Source: Mesodorylaimus sp. YZB2_4
Taxonomy: Eukaryota; Nematoda; Enoplea; Dorylaimida; Dorylaimidae
Assembly (NCBI GenBank): GCA_030248295.1
Contig: JASANH010000846.1
Coordinates: 186,001-250,000, forward strand
Length of the DNA stretch: 64,000 nt
Reading direction: 5' to 3'
Part shown: in pieces, positions 58,201 through 64,000 of the stretch
Layout: each line of letters begins with the position of its first letter
Numbering within the stretch: the first letter of the stretch is position 1
The notes under the pieces: generated by a model
The model's input: only the letters and a program-made list of their open reading frames with translations
Database searches by the model: none
What the model was told of the DNA's origin: nothing
Translations under genes and position numbers: made by a program

Positions 58201-61200
58201 AGAAAGTGCTCGTAAACTGGGCGCATAAAACTCGAAAGCGCATTTCCTGTTCAAAATCTTTGTTAGACATGCCGGTTTTTTACGTTCTCGTCGAAATGTC
58301 CTTGAACAAGGGTTGCACATATGCCCATATCATCGTGTAGTACACGGCTTTGAAACCCATATCCTGTCGTTAAGGGGTTGATTCTTGTCTTCGGTTCGTA
58401 ACCAGTGGTGTAATAAAGGGGCGGGTGAGAGTGAACGCCCGATTTAGGTCTTAGGGTAGTGTATAATTCAGAGGTGGAATAAAATTCGGTTTATCGGCTA
58501 ATCAAGGGTCGACAGAAGAATAGAGGAGAACAAAAAATCCTTTTCTACGTACAGGATGTCCCGCTGTTTTTGGTCACCTGTTGAGCGGTCGTCGAAATCG
58601 GAAGGGAGGTTTTCCAGGGCCAACGAGGACGAAAGAATGAAAATTTTCCACTTCTTTGCGCACTAACAAATCGCTGGCCAAGGAAATGAGGCTCTTTTCT
58701 GGGATTAGCAGATTTACTAAATGGACGTGGCGTCGATGACGGTTTGGAACAAGCGATTTTGAGTATCGATAAAACGCGCCAATGATCATCCTCCTGACGA
58801 GGCTTTGTCTCGGCTTTGGTCACCTTCGTTGGCCATCTGCTAAACCTGGCCATTCTTGCCGCGCGAGGCACATTTTGTCTAATTTTTTACGCTAAAAATC
58901 ATCTCCGTTTCCAGTTCATTGACTCTTTCGCTGTCCAAATTCCGTCTGCCTACAGTAGGAAGGGGTTTCGAGAAAGACAAGGTCGTCATGTCTTCAAGAA
59001 AGCGGCACAGATGGCTTTAAAGGTGGGACGGTCGTGGTCGTGGCCATTCGATGCGTATGTGCCTACGGGATGGTCGGGACGCGTTATGGCGTAATGGAAC
59101 CAGGGTCAACTTGGTGGGAGAGTGGGAATAGGCAAGATGGGGCAAGGTGATTGTTCCTGGCTCGGTTCATTCGTTTTCCCATTATGACGCAACTTATTTG
59201 GTCTTTGTTCTTTCAAGGATGCTGCCTTTGACATCGGTGCTTTATGACCCTAGGAAATTGGCCATATGCCATGCGTCGATGCACAGTGATTGCATAATTA
59301 GGGATATGTGAAGAAAAGCGAACAGAAGTGCAGTTGGCGGAGAAAGGCAGAGCGAAGGTGGTCTACAACGGGTGCTAGGCAAGGCTAACTTTGCTCAGGT
59401 CGTGTCCATTAGGAAGCCTATATGATGACTCGAATGAGGAAATTGGATTTGAGCATTTGCCAGCCAGATAGGCGATGTTTGGAGACATGCGAGTGAATAG
59501 CTGTCAAAAGCTGTCTGTCGTTATTTATTCAATTTCTCATGCATACACAGGAAATTATCGTCCATTTGGCCGTATACGGGCATGCAAGAAGGGACATCGA
59601 CCAATGCCGTCGAGAAAATAAGATGGTCTCGTAATCTGATGTCTTATCTAGACGAGTAGTTTTGACAGTACCAAATTAGCGTGTCCGACATTGTGTGCGT
59701 GTGTCAATCAAAGGGGATGGCAAAAAATGTGCGTTTCTCTTGTCGCCACACGAACGGGTCTCGGAGACAATGGGCTGGGCGGGTCGGTCAACCAAATAGG
59801 AAATTGGCGGACAGTGCCAGTCGTGAAATGATGATGTCTACTGTTGCCCTTCTGTCGCGTCTGGAAAAAGAAAAATGGCTGGAATTGGTGGTGTCAAAAA
59901 TGGAGAAAACGGGCGCGCCTTTGCCATATTTCCCTGGGGATGAGACGGCGGATGATAAGATTTGATTAGAGGAAACGTGGCCAGGGCGTGACTCGGATTC
60001 ATAATCGGGTATTCGTGTAGTCGTAGGTTTAATTAGGATGGATGAACGCTTCGGGGCCGCGAACGGACACATGGTCGTGTATGCAAATATGTTCGGGTCT
60101 CGTTCGTCATCATTAAACTAGACACCGCATCAAAAATTATGCCACGTCAATTCGGGTGATTTGCGGCATCCTTTTGGAAGAAAATGAGAACAGATGTTTG
60201 ATGAATGAGGCGTAACGGTATTCGGGACCTGGGTGGGTGGGAGGCGGTGTGTGGCCATATTGGGTCCAGGTGCATGACTTTGATTACTGTAGTCTGCGCC
60301 TGATTACATTACAGTACGCATTTTTCCCTATCCAATACAGCTGTCAGCACAAGCAGTCGTGTCGTGTGCCAGCCGACGACGAGACATTCGAGGACGAATG
60401 TCCAGAGACGTACAAATATTTAGAGGCGACCTATGAATGCCAGCTCAGAACACCGGCTACTGCTCATACAAAAGCACAATCGTTGACAGAGAGTACAAGA
60501 TTAACGACCACGCCGGTGCCGGAAAGAGCCGAGCTTCTAGACCTCGAAGGTAGATCAAAGGGCGTTGCAACCCGGCACATGGTCTATGTCGTGTGGTGTG
60601 TCGTCCGAGCTTGGTTGCGGTCGTCCAGTCGAAATTGGTGCAGGGCATCCCATCTGTGTGCACATTACCCCATGTAACCCGTAACAGCACAGCAGAATAG
60701 TTGGTGGCAGTTAAAATACATTTAGTTAATTTTGTGTTACTTGCACCCCCACTCGTTCATGTCACCTTGTTGTGTCTCGATGCAGATGTGGCAATCGGAG
60801 CATTTGCTCGGTGGAAGCCGAGAACGACGTGTTCGGAGATACGTGCCCGAATGTTGGAAAATATTTGGATGTGAAATATGAATGTGTTCCGTTATCGAAT
60901 ACGAGCACTCTAGAGCCTGCATTGTTCACCGAATCGCTGTCAGGTGTGTTTTGGTTGCCCCGTTCAGTTTTTGCTTGCTGCATGTTTGGGTTGTGGACAT
61001 TGCACTAGCATGTGGAGAGTTTGGCTCCTACTGAAGTCGTGGCGTGATACTGAGGGCCTTGTCGTTTTAGATGCATCGCAATCTTCCTCATCTGTAGAAA
61101 TGATTAGCTCTACTGAAAGTGCAATTGCTACGACGTCCGTCCAGTCAGTCTTTGTTCAACAAGTTGTGGCGAAACCGTCGTTTTGTCCCGAAGTCGAGAT

Positions 61201-64000
61201 GAGGGGACTGAAATGGCCGGCGACACGTGTCAATAATCCTGCCAAATTACCGTGCCCAAATAATGCTGATGGTAAGGCAGAGTGAACTTATGAAATAAGG
61301 ACGGTATGACGTGAAGTCTGTTATAGCTTACGCGCAATGGTGGTGCTCTGCGGAAGGAGAGTGGATGTTCGAGAACCCGGATCTCAGTCGGTGCGTGTCT
61401 ACCTGGGCTCGCCAGCTGGACAGCCAATCGAAATCTGTAAGTTTAGAGGAAATTTGATCACAGAAGAGTATATGTACACATTTGTCACATATGTATTTTA
61501 GATTGATAACAAAGAAGCCGCCAAGACGGTGGCGAGGAATCTTCAAGCGGATACTCGAGCTAATAGGCTTTACGGAGGTGACACGAGCACGTCCGTCGAC
61601 GTCATGTACCAACTGTCGAACACAGCAAACACTTTGACTCAAACGGGAGACTCGACTGAGAAGAAGAAAGACTTTTTGGTGGAACTTAATCAAGTAAGGA
61701 AGGGTTCATTTGACTTGGAGAGGTTGTTTCACAGAGTTTGTTTCAGTACCTGGTTGAAACGGGAAGTAATTTATTGCAAGAGGAACGACGTAGTTCGTGG
61801 CTCGATTTGCCACCTCCTAATCAAACTGCCACCGCTGACCGATTGGTGACAACCATCGAGAGCATGGCTGTTATGACTGCCAAACAATTGGATGCTCCTA
61901 CTTCCAGTGCCAGTATCTTGGTGTCACCGAAAATAAGTGAGTGCTGGGCTCATTGGGTTGATTAGGTCGGGACTTGTTTTTCAGTTTTGGGGATGTGACT
62001 GATGCTGCTCTCCTAATCACTCAATTGTGTTCGGCGCGCCCTATTCTTTTTCATGGCTGATACATTTCAATCTTGTTTTCAGCTGTGGAAGTCAGCCGTG
62101 TCCAAATCCAAGAATATGTGCAATTTCCGGCGCGTAGTTTGTACGAAAACCGTCTGGATAACATTCAGATACCACGTGCTGCATTGGAAAAAAGTGGACA
62201 CCAAACAGGCGAATGGTCCAAGGTGACTTTCGTCTCCTACGATTCCTTATTAGGCGATTACATGCGCCCTGAAGCAGCAATTGTGACGGATGAGAATGGT
62301 GTGGAGACAATCGTTGAGAGGCGCATCGTGTCGATGTTGATGTCCGCCAGTATCGTCAAGTGGAAGGACGAAGATAGCGGATCGATGAATGGGCAGCAAG
62401 ATGTGGCAAATGTGGGTCACCTGACCAAGCCAGTCTTCTTGACGTTTGGTTTGAAGAAAGTGGAAGAGAATATGTCCAATGCTGTTTGCGTGTATTGGAG
62501 AACGAGTGAACGAAAGTGGTCGACGGATGGATGCTCAGTGAGACGACAAAACGATACTCACGTTTCTTGCTCGTGCAATCACTTGACCACGTTCGCTGTG
62601 CTGATGGATGTGCGAGGAGTGCGGATCGATCCGGTGCATCAGCTGGCATTATCGTTCATCACCTGCGTTGGCTGCATCATTTCCATCTGCTGTTGTGCCA
62701 TCGCTATTGTTGCATTTTGCTGCTTTAGGTAAGTTGGATTTTGTTGCTTGCTGCCATCGAATTAGCTGGCGACACTGCGCCTAGATAGCTGTAACTTGCT
62801 GACGAACCCAGTCCGCTTTAGTCATGATTCAATTCGGTTTATGAGTGATTAGTGTGGTGACTGCTGGAGTCAATGTATAGAGTATCACAATGAAGAGTAT
62901 CGGGTTTCGTTTCAGTGGCAATCATTATACCGATCGGACCACAATCCATAAAAATCTATGTTTCTGCTTGATGGTGGCCGAGGCGATATTCTTATTTGGC
63001 ATTGCTCAAACACAATATCGTCTGGCCTGCAGTATCATCGCTGGATTTTTGCATTATTTCTTCTTGGCGGCATTTGCATGGATGCTTTTGGAAGGATTCC
63101 AATTATATTCACTTCTAATCGAAGTGTTCGAGTCGGAGCGCAGTCGCAAACCATACTTTTACTTGTTTGGCTATGGTATGCCGGCAGTCATCGTAGGAAT
63201 TTCGGTCTTGATCGATTATACGAGTTATGGAACGAGACGGCACTGTTGGCTGAACACGGACAATTATTTCGTGTTCAGTTTCGTGGGCCCGGTTGCTGTC
63301 GTGTTGACAGTAAGTATCTGAATTTCTAAGAGTTACAGGATGCTTATGACCACGTTTGGTTTCAGGCCAACGTCATATTCTTGGTTATGGCACTTGTGGT
63401 CATGTGTCGTCACGCTGCATTTGTCTCGGGACATCGTCATGACTCCGACAAGTCGACCATCGAGAATGTGGCCGTTTGGTTGAGAGGAGCAACTATCCTG
63501 GTTGTCTTGCTGGGACTAACTTGGGCATTGGGATTGTTGTACATAAGCGAATCGACCTTGGTTATGGCTTACATATTTACGGCCCTGAATTCTCTACAAG
63601 GATGCTTTATTTTCGTTTTTCACGTCTTGTTGAACGAGAAGGTATTTTAGTAGTGAGGTTTTAATATCTAGAAAACACTTATCTGAGAGAAGATATCCTT
63701 TTTTTAGATGAGGAAAGAGTGGAATAAGTGGCTGCTTCGTCGAAGAGGCCGAACACCGGCTTGGATTCGATCGCCTGCTGCCACAGCGGATTATAAGCCA
63801 GCCAAAGCTCATATGGATGAGCCTCTACCTATGTTGATCAGTGTGGCGAGGACGGGTGACAGCGAAACGCTGCAGACTCCCTTGGCAGCTTCGTCGGGAT
63901 CTGAAGAGCCTTCAGTAAGTGACATTAGTTAGTCTAAAGATAGATTGACCTAGCGTTCAACACCAGAGCATAGACTGGTCTGCAGTGGATTGGGGATATA
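55137..64000 (+). CDS. Latrophilin-type adhesion GPCR (LAT/ADGRL), 3' end beyond window
   Basis: Cell-surface adhesion receptor; relatives bind teneurins and FLRT-type ligands and steer tissue polarity and synapses. Exons: 55137-55239 (signal peptide), 57375-57579, then 60341-60549 or 60786-60943, 61071-61271, 61327-61436, 61502-61693, 61747-61936, 62083-62728, 62916-63309, 63366-63641, 63708-63914 and 63986 onward. Domains in order: signal peptide, SUEL/RBL lectin ([16 protein letters not shown]), Ser/Thr linker, hormone-receptor motif ([21 protein letters not shown]), GAIN ([12 protein letters not shown]), GPS with cleavage site HLTTF, then TM helices ([27 protein letters not shown]). No olfactomedin domain, as in invertebrate LAT-1. 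The cytoplasmic tail starts at [12 protein letters not shown]. Two introns exceed 2 kb, unlike the rest of the window. Phase agrees throughout. Confidence 0.9.
55240..57374. other. Latrophilin intron 1 (2.1 kb)
   Basis: No extra exon is supported. The largest frame (55836-56351, minus) has no domain. The length contrasts with the 50-90 base introns elsewhere and makes this a candidate for regulatory elements. Confidence 0.5.
57580..60340. other. Latrophilin intron 2 (2.8 kb)
   Basis: It precedes the two alternative lectin exons. I find no recognisable exon or transposon protein. Its size and position upstream of a mutually exclusive pair make it a plausible site for splicing-control sequences. 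Confidence 0.5.
60341..60549 (+). other. Alternative lectin exon A
   Basis: 209 bases, phase 2 in and phase 1 out. It encodes the second half of the SUEL lectin fold ([33 protein letters not shown]) and a Thr-rich linker ending [10 protein letters not shown]. Donor GAAG|GTAGAT. Joining it to exon B would break the frame. Confidence 0.8.
60786..60943 (+). other. Alternative lectin exon B
   Basis: 158 bases, phase 2 in and phase 1 out. It encodes the same lectin half with a different sequence ([33 protein letters not shown]) and a shorter linker. Donor TCAG|GTGTGT. All structural cysteines are present in both exons, so both look functional. Confidence 0.8.

Overview
The window is a compact invertebrate animal genome. 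Protein genes are split into many exons separated mostly by 48-90 base GT-AG introns. The content is animal-specific: IP3 receptors, a latrophilin, an SH2 tyrosine kinase and TFIIB. A tau-tubulin-kinase-like gene of a style common in nematodes, a short SH2-plus-kinase protein, an olfactomedin-free latrophilin like LAT-1, and several 12-19 base C/G homopolymers make a nematode my best guess. Another ecdysozoan such as a tardigrade is not excluded. Gene models below were assembled by hand from reading frames, splice sites and intron phase. All complete models have a length divisible by three; one of them, TFIIB, is interrupted by an in-frame stop.

Layout: 1-1590 (+) is the 3' part of a USP48-like deubiquitinase. 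3464-6398 (+) is an unrecognised acidic nuclear-type protein with repeated exon modules. 7810-19314 and 20096-33005 (+) are two tandem IP3-receptor-like genes, each with 44 exons at matching positions (2,629 and 2,628 aa). 34200-35747 (-) is an SH2 tyrosine kinase, divergent from a TTBK-like kinase at 36010-37181 (+). 37182-39355 holds repeats, a broken SH2-kinase fragment and a reverse transcriptase remnant. 39356-40976 (-) is an SLC25A45/47/48-like mitochondrial carrier and 41279-43130 (-) is TFIIB with an in-frame TAA. 43131-55136 is nearly gene-free and carries dispersed repeats plus one possible tiny gene. 55137 to beyond the right edge (+) is a latrophilin-type adhesion GPCR.

Three results deserve most attention. 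(1) Both IP3-receptor paralogs keep the whole receptor architecture but, as spliced here, lack the Gly-rich selectivity filter (GGGVGD) and the TTGR phosphate-binding loop. They share an almost identical ~400 bp tract over the pore, including an identical intron, which points to recent gene conversion. (2) The latrophilin has two alternative exons for the second half of its lectin domain. They have the same entry and exit phases, so they must be mutually exclusive. (3) An otherwise perfect TFIIB gene carries an in-frame stop.

Functional links between neighbours are weak, apart from the tandem IP3-receptor pair, the divergent kinase pair (262 bp shared promoter region) and the same-strand TFIIB-carrier pair (302 bp apart).
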